Source: Margaritifera margaritifera (taxonomy: Eukaryota; Mollusca; Bivalvia; Unionida; Margaritiferidae). Taken from it: a DNA stretch of 64,000 nucleotides. Below, one piece after another: positions 1 to 11,215 of this stretch (position 1 is the first letter of the stretch; each line of letters starts with the position of its first letter). Made by a program: the position numbers and the translations under genes. The notes beneath the pieces were generated by a model. The model worked only from the letters and a program-made list of their open reading frames with translations, did not search any database and was not told the DNA's origin. Location of the stretch: positions 1,955,001 through 2,019,000 of the forward strand of contig JAQPZY010001569.1 of NCBI GenBank assembly GCA_029931535.1. The letters run 5' to 3'.

Positions 1-766
1 ATTCACTCGTTTCAAGCAAATATCCTCTCTCTAATCAGGTCATCTGCAAATAACAAATAAATATTTATATCGAGTTTGAGTTGCCTAGGTCAAATGGTTT
101 TCACGTGATCGTGCAAGCAAACTTTTCACAAGAAACAAAATCCAAAGAGTGCAACAGAGTGATAACAAATAAAAACTTTGCTTAAATGCGGTGAAATTAT
201 GATCAAGTCATATGCATACGTAAATCAGTTTTCTACGTCAAGTGGTTTGTTCGTAATTGTGCAAACAAGCTAGCCAGAGACAGACGGATGGATGTACGTA
301 CCATGGGCATATAAAAAAATATCGTTTAGTATCATCTACTGGGAGCGTAAACAAATAGGCGAAGCCCACAGAAACTCCTGCGTAATAAGTGTTTCCAAGG
401 CATAATTTTACCCATCTAACTGTAAAGAAAATTTTCTCTAGGAAACGTTCCGGTTGTTTCGCGTTCATGTTGTGTTTTTGTTTTTTTTTTTTTTTGTTTT
501 TTTTTTTGGGGGGGGGGAGATGGCCGCCGGCTTAGGCCTTCCTCCTCCACCATCCCCGAATTCTCTCCTGCGTATGGATTTAGAGACGGGCGGATAGACA
601 GACGGACGGACAGGGGCAAATCAGGAAGCCCCAGCTGCACTTGCAGAGAGAACACGCAAAAGATATCGTCAGTATAATTTGAGAAATCAGGTACTTATAT
701 TACATACATGCTGGTAATTGTTTAGGAATTCTAAGCACAAAAATCGAGTACAATCACATATTTAGG
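1..766. other. non-coding flank, nothing firmly recognised
   Basis: No exon-like open frame with splice sites is visible. The stretch holds a T-run followed by a G-run near 479-518 and short GACA/GACG-type tracts near 590-612. The two overlapping reverse ORFs here run through the homopolymers and have no protein-like composition. Confidence 0.5.
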
Positions 767-1003
767 GGCCACGGGTGGCCGAGTGGTCTAATGCGCTCGC
801 TTTTACAGATCACTCCCACATCTCATCTCTGTCCGCGTGGGCTCGAGTCTCGGCTGTATGTGAGAAAGCTTGCCAATATCTTCCCGTGGGTCGGTGGTTC
901 TTCCCGAGGCTTTCCCGGGTACTTCCTCCGCCAAACATACTGGTCGCCATGTATAGCCTATCATGTGCTGAAATATGGCGTTAAACCCCACAAAAATTAC
1001 ATA
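767..1003 (+). mobile_element. tRNA-derived SINE, family 1 (full-length-looking copy)
   Basis: The head carries a class II tRNA-like (Leu/Ser type) box A, TGGCCGAGTGGTCTAATGCG, at about 776-795, and a box B-like GGCTCGAGTCTCGG near 840. The body ends in ATGGCGTTAAACCCCACA. A second copy lies inverted at 36586-36850 and matches through head, body and tail, which shows this is an interspersed family. Pol III box A and B with a conserved tail are the established hallmarks of a tRNA-derived SINE. Open frames across it are by-products. Confidence 0.8.
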
Positions 1004-1130
1004 TTTAATAAATCTACCGATTTCTTTTTACACTCAGCGATTTTCACTTCAAATAGTAATGATTCATAGACTCTAGAATTTCTCTCCCAGATAAATAACG
1101 TTTTTATCGTATATCTTTGATATCTGTCTT

Positions 1131-1205
<75 letters not shown>
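1131..1205. repeat. (GATA)n microsatellite
   Basis: Uninterrupted GATA repeats of about 18 units. It forms the left border of the degenerate inverted array that follows. Confidence 0.97.
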
Positions 1206-1860
1206 GGTTACATTTCGATAGTCGGAAGGTTCATTGGTCCGAAGGTTCTATGGTACGAAATAAAGGTTCACTGTTTCGAAGGTTCATTAATTCGAAGGGT
1301 CATCAGTCCGAAAGAGGGTTTAAATGGCTCTAAGGTTCAGTGGTACGAAGGTGCGTTAATCAGACGGTTTATTGGTCTGAAAGAGGGTTAAATGTCCCGA
1401 AGGTTCATTGGTTCAGAAGAAGTGTTCAATGTTCTGACGGTTCAGTATTCCGAAGGTGCGTTAGTCCGGACCAGTAAAAATATATTCGAAATATTGAATG
1501 TTCGAACCAATGAACCCATCTTCAGATACCTTCGGACCAAAGAACATTCAAACTTGTGAACCCTTTTTCCAAATACTTTCGGACTAATGACCCTTCGGAC
1601 CAATGGACCCCTTGTTGTCAAAAACCTTCGGAATAACAAACCTTCGAACTTGTGAACCTTTGAACCCTTTCTTTCGAAGTTGCGAACCCTCGGATCAATG
1701 AACCTTCTGACTTTTCGTTCCTATATTTTTCGAACTTGCGAAACTTTCGGAACAGTGGAACTTTGGGCAAAAGTGTTCAGAAAATAGAGTTCTTGTACAA
1801 AAATAGTTCGGACTTACGAACCTTCGGACAGATGAATCTTCGGAACATCGAGCAGTTACC
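1206..1860. repeat. degenerate inverted array of a 16-18 bp motif
   Basis: From about 1215 to 1470 the + strand repeats variants of CCGAAGGTTCATTGGT. From about 1505 to 1855 it repeats the reverse complement, variants of ACCAATGAACCTTCGG. The two halves meet near 1480-1500. The units are diverged and irregularly spaced, so the region could fold into an imperfect long hairpin. The reverse ORF at 1442-1639 only reflects the repeat. Confidence 0.85.
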
Positions 1861-1995
1861 AGATAGGTTGGTTGATTGATTGATAGGCAGGTAGCTAGCT
1901 AGCTAGCTAGATAGATAGGTAGATAGAGATAGATAGGCAGGTATGTAGGTAGATAGATAGACAGGCAGGCAGCTAGCTAGCTAGACAGAGAGATA
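1861..1995. repeat. mixed GATA/TAGC/GACA simple repeat
   Basis: Interrupted tetranucleotide repeats (GATT, GATA, TAGC, CAGG) border the inverted array on its right side in the same orientation as the GATA tract on the left. Confidence 0.85.
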
Positions 1996-4771
1996 TATGA
2001 ATTAAAATGATACACATTGTACTCTTGATGACAATTATGCTAGCTTTCTCTGATAACAAGGATGGGCGTTCAGCAACTATTGAATGGCATGTGTCCTGGG
2101 ATAATGCACGGAACCCCAAATGGCTTGAAGAAAGTGCAAGGACATACATAGGTTGACCTGAATACAGTTTGGGCACTTTTATCAAACCGGGACATCAATG
2201 TATTAATAAAATGTATCTTTTTTAAAGCAAAGCTATGATTATGCGAATTGCACATATCTTGACCCAGTTTCCCGTGTCTTACAATTCACATTTCATTACA
2301 TGGCTGTTTCTGTGCAAAATTATAAAATTTTGAACAGAAATAGCCAAATATTAAACAAGAATTTGAATAAAGAGAAAACTCAGTCTATGCCAATATTAAA
2401 ATTATCAGGTTTTCCTAATCAAAAGAATCTTCCAGACACTAATGTTCATAATTGCAATTTTCTTTCATTATCCAATATGCCGATTTTATCTGTTTTCATC
2501 TCCCGATAAGTTCACAAATCAAATGCTCTTATATTCAAAATAACTATGCCAAAAAATGTAGAATGGTGATCATTAAAATTCCAGAAACTACACATCAGAA
2601 TTGATTCCAATCTTATTATATGCTAAGAATAGTGTTCCAATATTGAAAGTGAAGAAGCATTAAAAATACTCAAGGGACATAACTCTGTAACCAAAGACAA
2701 CATTTTCTCATTATGAAATGAATCAAGTGTGTTCTCCAATATAAAACTTCAACCAATTTCGGCTGAATTTAAAACAACAACAACAGTTTTCATCAGTCAT
2801 TCTGGAGCCAGAACAGATGCAAAAGTTCTATTGACAACTGGCATTGTGTGTCACTTTGCCAACGTGTTGGTGTGGGGGGGGGGGGGAGGTGGAAAGGGGA
2901 GGGAACATATTCAAAAATGAGCTGTTGTTAGGAAAAGGATTAAGAGATCAACAGTGAGTGACTATACATTTGTTTAAATTATGCAGCTTTGTGCATGAAT
3001 GGCATCATTTTTATTAACATGATATAGGACATAATGCCAAAGTTTTTTATTGATAAAGATAAGGGCTTCAATCAAGCTACCAGTAGTTCATTTGACAAAT
3101 AACAATTAACATGCAGAGACCATGTTTATTACTTATTATTACTTCATGTAAATATTTATTTTGTGAAATATTCAATTAAAAAGCAAATATGTGTAATTAC
3201 AATCCATAATATTTATCCTAATCATCAATAATTTACCTAGACTTATTGCAATTCTTAACCATCACAGGTAAACATGACCCTGTGAGAAAAACATTGTACA
3301 CAACAACAAAAACATTAACCAAGAGTAACTGTACACACACAATTATATCAATCGGAACATCTTGTAGCCTTTCTACCGTAAGTTCCCTTGGAAATACTTT
3401 GATGGATATATACAGCATAAAAAGGGAGAAATTGCCAGAAAAAGGCTGAAAACTTGCTCACACAACTAAGTACACCTGGCAAAATAGTACCAAATCAAAA
3501 GAATTATGATACCATTATGAAAATATCTGGCAAAAGTTATGTAAAAGAAGGTTTTCTAATAAGTTCAATCTTGAAAAAAGAAATTTAGGAGTGTTTTGGC
3601 CTGAAAGATGTGACGTTGTGTGATCTCACATGATGTCATCTGGTAAACACGGTACATGGTCATGCAATAGTAGTGTCTGTAATATTTCTGAGGCGTTTTT
3701 CCAGTCACTGGCAAAAAAGCCACAGTATGTTCCAATTGTCATTTATATACATAAAATAAGAGAAAAAACTCTAACCATACTAAAATTTCATCTGCCTACA
3801 CAATAATGTAAATGTTTTCTCTCTCAGACACATTAACCAAAAACAATAAAGATAATAACACATTAACCAAAAACAATAAATACATTCATTTTTTCAGTCA
3901 ATTTTCTTTTGCAGGTTTTCATTCAATGCATTTTGAATTGGCTGACATACATAATGAAAGAGTAATACAGGACATTCATGTTGGTAGTGATACATTTTGG
4001 TGTATAGATCAACCAAAATGACCTAGGTATGGGAATGTCTGAATCTTGTATTGAGGAATTATCTCATTCATATCAAGTATGTGCAATGCATGCATGACAT
4101 TATATCAGTTTCTTGTGTGGACTACATCTTATTATAATAAATATTTTAAACCAAAGGTCAAAACACCAGGTCATGCTAGTTGTATCATACATGTATATGT
4201 CTTCCATTTAAATGAATCTACAAAATAATGTTATATTAGTAAGTTTTTATGTGATATCTATTGTTAATTTTTGTATACAACTAAATCTAAATTATTTTTT
4301 TTATAGATAATTAAAAAAATCTAGATACCAAACAACTACTGTTTATAATTTGCAGTATATAACTATTCCTAACACAAGCAACTTCTCCCCCCCCCCCTTC
4401 CCTGTGCACATTTAGACAATTTTTCAAAAGATTTTTTTTTATCTATTTGTAGATTTTTGTAACCTAACATGATCAGTTGATATTTTGAGAGATTTACTCA
4501 TTCAAGTCATGTGACCTGTGTGATAAACATAATCAACTATATTTTCAGAAATATACAATGATCAATCAACCATTAAATAGCCGATAAAATTTCAAGAATG
4601 TTCACAAAGATCTAGTTCTTATAGTCAGGCATTCATTTTCAAAGGTAAAGCTTTAGCCATCTGACTTACAACAGACAATCATTCTCAGAATGCATAAAGT
4701 TGGGGAAGTTGGTGCTTTATTTTATTGTGCATGATGCATGCTTAACTGCAAACAGTAGAGCCTGAGATCTT
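1996..4771. other. non-coding, no gene recognised
   Basis: AT-rich sequence with short homopolymers (G-run near 2873-2887, C-run near 4387-4396). Small ORFs on both strands have no recognisable motif and no matched splice sites. A direct duplication of a phrase containing ACATTAACCAAAAACAATAA occurs near 3829-3880. Confidence 0.5.
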
Positions 4772-5078
4772 TTGCATTATGTACTGGCAGAGCAAGGCCT
4801 AAATCTTCTGTTGCATTATGTACTGGTAGGTCAAGGCCTACATCTCCTGTTTCATTATGTACTGGCAGATCAAGGCATACATCTCCTGTTGCATTATGTA
4901 CTGGCAGATCAAGGCCTACATCTCCTGTTGCATTATGTACTGGTAGGTCAAGGCCTACATCTCCTGTTGCATTATGTACTGGCAGATCAAGGCCTACATC
5001 TCCTGTTGCATTATGTACTGGCAGATCAAGGCCTACATCTTCTGTTGTATTATGTACTGGCAGATCAAGGCCTACATC
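4772..5078. repeat. 39-bp tandem array (about 8 copies) built from a hairpin-element core
   Basis: Eight near-identical 39-bp units, each containing TTATGTACTGGCAGATCAAG and a 'ggcctacatctcctg' tail. Because 39 is a multiple of three it stays open as a 13-residue repeat peptide (HYVLADQGLHLLL), which is not evidence of a gene. The unit resembles the inner part of the dispersed hairpin elements seen at 10771, 48206, 57628 and 57997. Confidence 0.9.
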
Positions 5079-5540
5079 ATTCTACTTATAATTAAAATTT
5101 TGACCAAGGCTATATGACAAGCCTATGTGACAAGCATTTATATTGGTTAAAATGCATCATATGGCACTGAAAACACAAAAAACAAAAAGTTATTAGTTTA
5201 TAACAACAGGAAGGAACTACATGCATTTGTATATTAATGCACCCTTCTTGTGTCCTTTGATAATATTTGTAAATAATGGTTAAAATATAGTTCTGTTATT
5301 TATTTCTTGAAATTTTTTATTTTTGTACAACTGTTTGTAATGATAAGAATTGAACTTCCTATTTTAAAGGATTTAGAAAGTCATGTAGCATGAATATTGA
5401 TTACACACTATGCATGCAGACTGACCTTTGCTTCATTATGGCCATTCATGCAGTACGTAATAAATTTTCAGGACTTCTTGAATCCTGTAAAATATGAATT
5501 TCAATTCTTTCAAAATAAATTTTTTACTCATAACAAAGAC
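5079..5540. other. non-coding, nothing recognised
   Basis: AT-rich spacer between the 39-bp array and the paired hairpin-core copies. No splice-bounded frame and no repeat that I can name. Confidence 0.5.
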
Positions 5541-6070
5541 CCTGATCTGCTGATGTATAATGTGCCAGCAGATCTAGGTCTACACTGTTAAGTTAAAAAT
5601 CACAAGTAAAATTAACATCATAGACCTTAATTGATCTGCCAGTACATAATACAGTACTCCCTCACTATAAGGCACATTAGTACACCTTATACTGATGTGT
5701 TATATAGTGAGGAAGTACTGCACTGGTCCCTATTTTAAGATAAGTATGGTAATGGATTCCATTTTATTATTTAATAGTAATATTCTGTATAAATTACCTC
5801 AATATAAGGTCACCTTGCATATAGTCTACTTTTATGGCTCCCATTGACCACATTATAGTGAGGGAGTTGTATAATGTGAAAGAAAGTCTGGATCTTTTCT
5901 GTTTCAAGTTAAGCAGATTTTGATCTGCCTATGCATACTGTGCTAGCTGATCTGAGTCTATGTTGTTGAGTAAAAAAAATTGCAAGTAAAATTAACATCA
6001 GAGACCTTGATCTGCCAGTACATCATGTCAACAGCAGGTGAGGATCTATGCTGTTTGCAGTTAAATTAGA
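5541..6070. repeat. two hairpin-core copies flanking a Tigger-like MITE
   Basis: Segments at about 5541-5649 and 5918-6027 share the order GATCTGC, a 'gtgc(c/t)agc(a/t)gatct' core, 'aagtaaaattaacatca' and GATCTGCCAGTACAT. They are diverged duplicates of each other. The MITE at 5652-5869 sits immediately after the first copy. Confidence 0.7.
5652..5869. mobile_element. pogo/Tigger-like MITE with TA target duplication
   Basis: The left end CAGTACTCCCTCACTATAAG and the inverted right end CAACTCCCTCACTATAATG form imperfect terminal inverted repeats. A TA dinucleotide lies just outside each end (5650-5651 and 5870-5871). A CAGT start, 'CACTATAA' in the TIR and TA duplication fit non-autonomous Tc1/mariner, pogo/Tigger-type elements. 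It has no transposase. Confidence 0.7.
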
Positions 6071-8693
6071 CCCTGGATTTTCTGTTCCAAATTCACCAAG
6101 ATATCTTATAATTAAGTCTTGTTGTAAGACATTTGATTGGTCAAATACAAGTTAGACTTCAATTTAAGATAATTGGATGACTGGATTAGAGACTTACATT
6201 TAATGATCTTTTAAAGTTGGGTGAACTGTACTTGGAAAAATACAATATATTAATTTAAAGGACTATAGATTTAGAGAAGAATAAGTGAACCTTTGTAATA
6301 AAAAAGGAAAAAGTCTTCTGGCAAACTTTTCAACTCCAAAAGCAGTTAAATGTAACATCATAATATCATCAAGCACATATAGATAAAACTGTAGACATTT
6401 TACTGAAACAGCCAACGGATAGCAGCAAAGAGTAACCCCATCCCCTACATCCCCTTATCTTTGTCTACAATGTGAGCAATTCTTCAATAAATTTTGCTTT
6501 ATTTTTACACAAGAAAAAACAACACATACACCTGTACAACATTAAAGATTTTAAAGGTGCTTCACACCTGAGTTAATTAGTACAATTTTTGAATAAATGG
6601 AATGGATTTCATTCACTCAATATATGAACTAAACTCTGTTTATTTAGTCGACTATCATAGTATATATTATAACCAACAAAAAGAACAAATCTACTAAATT
6701 TAGAAATAACAGAAGATAATATCATGTAATCAAAAAGATTGTATGAAAATGATTACATAGGACAGTCAAACCCTGTGTCATATCTTCACTTGAGTATGTG
6801 CATTAAAACTTTGTTACACTTTATTTCAATTAAAAAAGAAAAATCTTAGTTTTGAGTTGGTTATTTCACAAAATTATTTGCAATACATACTGCACACAGT
6901 TGCAGCTTGTCTAATTATTGTACTCACCCATCTAATTGACAACTTGCACAATTGGCCCACTTACAACTATAAGACTCCAGGTGTTAAAAGAAAGTATATA
7001 CAGTAAAACATTGATTATTTGGTTGCTGATTATAGATTATTCATCGTACAGATTGCTAGCATGTCTCCCATAATTTTAACTTGTTATAATATACATGTAT
7101 CAATAAATGAAACTAATTTGCCAATCATGATGCCAACATAGAACAGAGTAACATAAATCAGAAACAAACACTATCAAATATATCTCACACAATTATAATT
7201 ACAATTGTATTATGAGTAACTAAATTATTTTTTTGAAGAAAAAAAAATGTAATTAAGAGACAGGAAAGAAGAGAGGGAGATACAAAGAGAAAAAATGTAT
7301 TCTTACACCCAATTGTCACTAAGTGAGTGCCACTGTGACAATATGTAATTTGTCTAACACAAATCCCAAGCTAATCAAGCAAGATTAAGGACAGATAAAA
7401 GTCTGATCAAAGGCATTCTGTTGTCCAAGCCTATATAATTAACTGTCAATCAATGATCAATAGTGATTTAATGGGTGATGAAAGTTAATCACAAGATCAC
7501 TCACAGAATGACACAGTTCTACTTTTTGACCAAAGTTATGTTCATCTGGACAATTGATTATCCAGATGAAATCTATGTACCCCGATGGCTCTAGATATTG
7601 AACATATTACAGACTAACACAGCAACATTTCAATTATTTGAATAGTCAGTATTACTCAAATGACTCACTCAGTCTCTGTTTAAATAATTCCACTGCTTTG
7701 TAAAACAAGTGAAAAATAGGAGATGGCATTTATCTATTTGACACAGTCTAAATTTCAACTCTGTCCCATACTTATACTGGCCATCTTTTCAGAAATAGAC
7801 AGCCATGATCTTAGCTGACTGGAAATTATAACTGTTTGGATGAATCAGCCAATCTATATCACAAACATGTATGTACATGTGTAATATCTATGTTTCTATT
7901 AGTGGTAGCCAAAATAGCCAATGACTATTAACTTTCCCCAGATTGTTGCTTAATGCAATGAAATAAGCTATCATGGCTACTGCTTTTTCCGTCTTGTCCA
8001 TTGTTGTTACTGCCAGTAAAATTGGAAACCTAGAAGTGTCAGTGAGTTTATTAATCATTATAAGATCCAGAAGAAAAATTTATGATATATCAAACATTTC
8101 TCAACACTATTTCAGAAGTAAAACAAAAGATCCTAATAGACCTATTCAGGTGGACTGTACAGTTGCCTCTGACTTGCGTAAGTAACATTGACTGAAACCA
8201 CAATTTAAGGGCTAAGTTTGGGGTGTGGCTTTTGTGTAAGACTGACTAATTTATGAATAAAAAAAGTTATTTCTATAACATTGCAAAACCACCATAACTT
8301 AAAAAAAATAAAAAAGTTAAGAAAAGCATAAATTGCATAGTTGAAGAATAAGGTGTATGTTTAACCAGCATACATATGGAATTAATGAGAATTTTTCACC
8401 CTGTAAAAACTCTTTTTGACTAATGGTACATACTGGACTGTGTTTTTTTTAATTAATAATGAAAATCAAACTTCAACTCAAATATTAAATATTTTGACAA
8501 CTTGAAAAGAAGTTAGATTTATAGAAATTTAATGACTTTCTTCATTTTTGATTCCTCTCTTTCCATAGTAACCTTTAGGAAGCCATAAATTTACAATAAA
8601 AAGTTTAAATGCATTAACAATCTTGTATGTGTCAAGGAATACATGATACCATGAAGATTTTGCAAGAAACAGATGAATAGTTGTACAGAAGCA
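6071..8693. other. probable 3' UTR and downstream flank of the minus-strand gene
   Basis: No coding exon is supported. On the minus strand, after the stop at 8694, candidate polyadenylation hexamers are ATTAAA at 8528-8533 and AATAAA at 8047-8052. The rest is AT-rich with no recognised element. Confidence 0.45.
8528..8533 (-). promoter_or_regulatory. candidate polyadenylation signal ATTAAA
   Basis: The minus strand reads ATTAAA about 160 nt past the stop codon of the terminal exon. It is the nearest canonical-variant hexamer I found; a stronger AATAAA lies further downstream at 8047-8052. Transcript ends are not visible from sequence. Confidence 0.3.
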
Positions 8694-9236
8694 TTAGAAA
8701 TCATTGATGTCTGAGTCATCTTTACTGCTATCAACTTTTTCAACAACAAAGTCATCATCTTCTTCATCATCATCATCCTTTTCTGTTATTACACCTTTAA
8801 CATTTGTTTCTTTTGCATTTTCTGACTTGGTCAAGTCACTCTGTGACTCTATATCCAAGGATCGAAAAATAGCCTTAGACTTTGCAGCTGATGTTTGCTC
8901 TTTTCGATCAGATGGAGAATTAGTTCTGAGCAGAGAATCTGCCAGTGGGAAAGAATCCTGGAGTAAAGTTTCTGCTATTTGTTCATCCCGCTTTCTCCTC
9001 TTCTCCGCCTCAACTTCTCGTTCCCGTGCATGACGGGCTTCCTTTTCCTGCTTAATTGCTGCTTCTCTTTGCCTGTTTTCCCTTGTTTCATCCTCAAGCT
9101 CTCGCTGTTTGTGCTCTTTCAGTGTCCTCTCCTCAATTTCCCGCTGTTGAGTCTCAGCTTCTGCTCGATGATGCTCTTTCTCAAGTTCAAGCAGTCGCTG
9201 AGTCTGTTTCTGTCTGTTCAAACTTTCAATCAGATC
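8694..9236 (-). CDS. terminal coding exon: coiled coil plus acidic tail, unrecognised protein
   Basis: The minus strand has an acceptor TTTACTGTTTTCAG, then an exon starting in phase 0 (DLIESLNRQKQTQRLLELEK) and open for 180 codons to TAA at 8694. Residues 1-90 are a charged heptad-like coiled coil rich in E, K, R and Q. Residues 90-140 are serine-rich (FPLADSLLRTNSPSDRKEQ). The end is strongly acidic (EKDDDDEEDDDFVVEKV, then DDSDINDF). The open frame continues 19 codons upstream of the acceptor, but that part is intron. Composition and length are far beyond the background ORFs of this window, and the plus-strand frames opposite are shadows. I do not recognise the family; the layout suits a cytoskeletal or scaffold protein, which is inference only. 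Confidence 0.8.
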   Translation of the reverse strand, partial: DLIESLNRQKQTQRLLELEKEHHRAEAETQQREIEERTLKEHKQRELEDETRENRQREAAIKQEKEARHAREREVEAEKRRKRDEQIAETLLQDSFPLADSLLRTNSPSDRKEQTSAAKSKAIFRSLDIESQSDLTKSENAKETNVKGVITEKDDDDEEDDDFVVEKVDSSKDDSDINDF

Positions 9237-9513
9237 CTGAAAACAGTAAACAGGACCTTTCAGCATTTGGAAAAGTTCAGATTCTTTTAACATGCCAGGT
9301 GTTAACTTTCCTCATTAAAAATTAGTGTTGTTTCTTCAAATATGGCACTGTTGGTTTTTTTCAATGATTTTTAAAAAAACTTTGTTAGTGAGCATGTATG
9401 AAAGAATTATACATGAATTTTTCATGATTGTAAAGTAAATCTTTCTGATTTTGTGGATGTATTTCTGAATTCTAGCAAACAAACACTATGAAGGGTTTTC
9501 ACAGATTAATTAA
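9237..9513 (-). other. intron sequence, nothing recognised
   Basis: Start of the last intron of the minus-strand gene, adjacent to the acceptor at 9237-9238. No repeat or element recognised before the 66-bp array. Confidence 0.5.
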
Positions 9514-10113
9514 AACATTACCACATTGTATTAATAATGGTTTGGAAGACAATCATAAGGAGTACTGAATTTCCTTGATAACATTACCATGTTGTATTCA
9601 TAATGGTTTGGAAAATAATCATAAGGAGTACTGTATTTCCCTTACAACATTACCACATTATATTCATATGGGTTTGGAAAATAATAATAAGGAGTACTGT
9701 ATGTCCTTGATAACATTACCACATTATATTCATAATGGTTTGGAAAATAATCATAAGGAGTACTGTATTTCCTTGATAACATTACCACATTATATTCATA
9801 ATGGTTTGGAAGATGATCATAAGGAGTTCTGTATCTCCTTGATAACATTTACCAATTTATATTCATAAGGGTTTGGAAAATAATCATAAGGAATACTGTA
9901 TCTCTTTGATAACATTACCACACTCTATTTATTATGGTTTGGACAATAATCATAAGGAGTACTGTATGTCCTTGATAACACTGACCACATTATATTCATA
10001 AGGGTTTGGAGAATAATCATAAGGAATACTGAATCTCCCAGATAACATTACCACATTATATTCACAGGGATTTGGAAGATAATCACAAGGAGTACTGTAT
10101 CTCCTTGATAACA
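9514..10113. repeat. 66-bp tandem array, about 9 copies
   Basis: Units contain AACATTACCACATTATATTC, 'ggtttgga(a/g)aataatcat' and 'aaggagtactgtat(t/c)tccttgat'. Units at the edges are more diverged than those in the middle. The 22-codon periodic peptides on both strands come from the repeat. Confidence 0.95.
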
Positions 10114-10770
10114 AGCCTGTACTTTGCTTATAAGACAGTTTGCTACTTTTACAACATTTAGGCAAATTTTTATCTAAGAAAGCTTTGCACATGCTCACTT
10201 ACCACTTCTCATCACATGTATTGGGCTTGGCCAATTGGCATGCAACAGGATAAATACTGTAGTAAGCTATCACAAAATGTCAAGGATATCTATCAACTGG
10301 AATATCATATCTGGCAACTTTCAATGATAAAAAATAAGATTAGAATCTGGGAAGAATTCACACTTCTACCAAAAATACCGTACTTATCCAATGATAAGCC
10401 CGTGTATGATGATAAGTCCAACCTATTTTTGCCAAATATTTACTAAGTATATCTTCCTCTGATAATAAACCCACCCCCTACTTTTTGAGAAATTTATTAG
10501 GCTGGTCCCCCTGGTCTTACCATAAGAGAAATACTATATATCAGTATCAGCCAGTTAAGGACTAATCTAAATCTAGAAATGTGTCCATATGACATTAATA
10601 CCCCCGCCAATATGATACAACTAAAGCAAGCTTGGTTCAATATTGAAAGTTCCAAGTAAAACAGGGGCCATAACTTGATCAAATTTGTCAGAAAATTGAA
10701 ATTGATGAAGGTCTTCTGATAAAACCTCATACAGAGTTTTGTCTCAGTTCATGACATATTTGAATAGTTA
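10114..10770. other. intronic, degenerate interspersed repeat
   Basis: Around 10585-10680 a segment with 'tgtccatatga', 'caactaaa' and 'caggggccataact' resembles 12705-12785 and belongs to the same class of degenerate repeats as 28010-28300. No coding exon seen. Confidence 0.5.
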
Positions 10771-10990
10771 CCATATTTACTCACTTATAAGTCAGGTCCA
10801 ACTGCAAACTACATAGACCCAGATCTGTCATCACATAATGTGCTGGCAGATCTGAGTCTATGCAGTTTGTTAGCAGTAATCAGTCAAACAAACAACATAG
10901 ACCCTGATCTGCCAGCACATTATGCAATTGCAGATCAGGGTCTATGTTGTGTGCAGTTGGACTCAAGTTATAAATGAGTATGTATAGTAG
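10771..10990. mobile_element. hairpin element (TIR 'TACTCACTTATAAGTC...'), copy a
   Basis: The left end TACTCACTTATAAGTCAGGT and the right end ACTCAAGTTATAAATGAGTA are inverted relatives. Between them are paired cores ('agacccagatctg', 'tgtgctggcagatctgagtct', 'gatctgccagcacattatg', 'cagatcagggtctatg') that are inverted copies of one another. The same end sequence recurs at 48206, 57628 and 57997, so it is a MITE-like family. Confidence 0.75.
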
Positions 10991-11215
10991 AGACTTCTTG
11001 ACAGACAAGTGTCACAGCTTGATGCCAGTGATCTGGGTCTATGCAGTTTGTCAGCAGTAATCAGTAAATCCAACAACATATTCCTTTATCTGCCAGCACA
11101 TTATGCAATTGTAGATCAGGGTCTATGTTGTGTGCAGTTGGACTCAACTTATAAGTGATTATATATGGTACAGACTTCTTGACAGACAAGTGTCACAGCT
11201 CAGTGCCAGGTTTTC
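10991..11215. repeat. tandem duplication of part of hairpin element a and its flank
   Basis: The segment from about 10842 to 11028, including the flank ACTTCTTGACAGACAAGTGT, is repeated at about 11029-11215 with scattered differences. Confidence 0.8.

Noticed and set aside
775..1069. Forward and reverse ORFs near the left end
   Set aside because: They lie wholly within the family 1 SINE.
4772..5095. 107-codon forward ORF with a 13-residue repeat
   Set aside because: Direct product of the 39-bp non-coding array.
8704..9325. Three plus-strand ORFs rich in serine and phenylalanine
   Set aside because: They are shadows opposite the minus-strand terminal exon, which has the acceptor, stop and protein-like composition.
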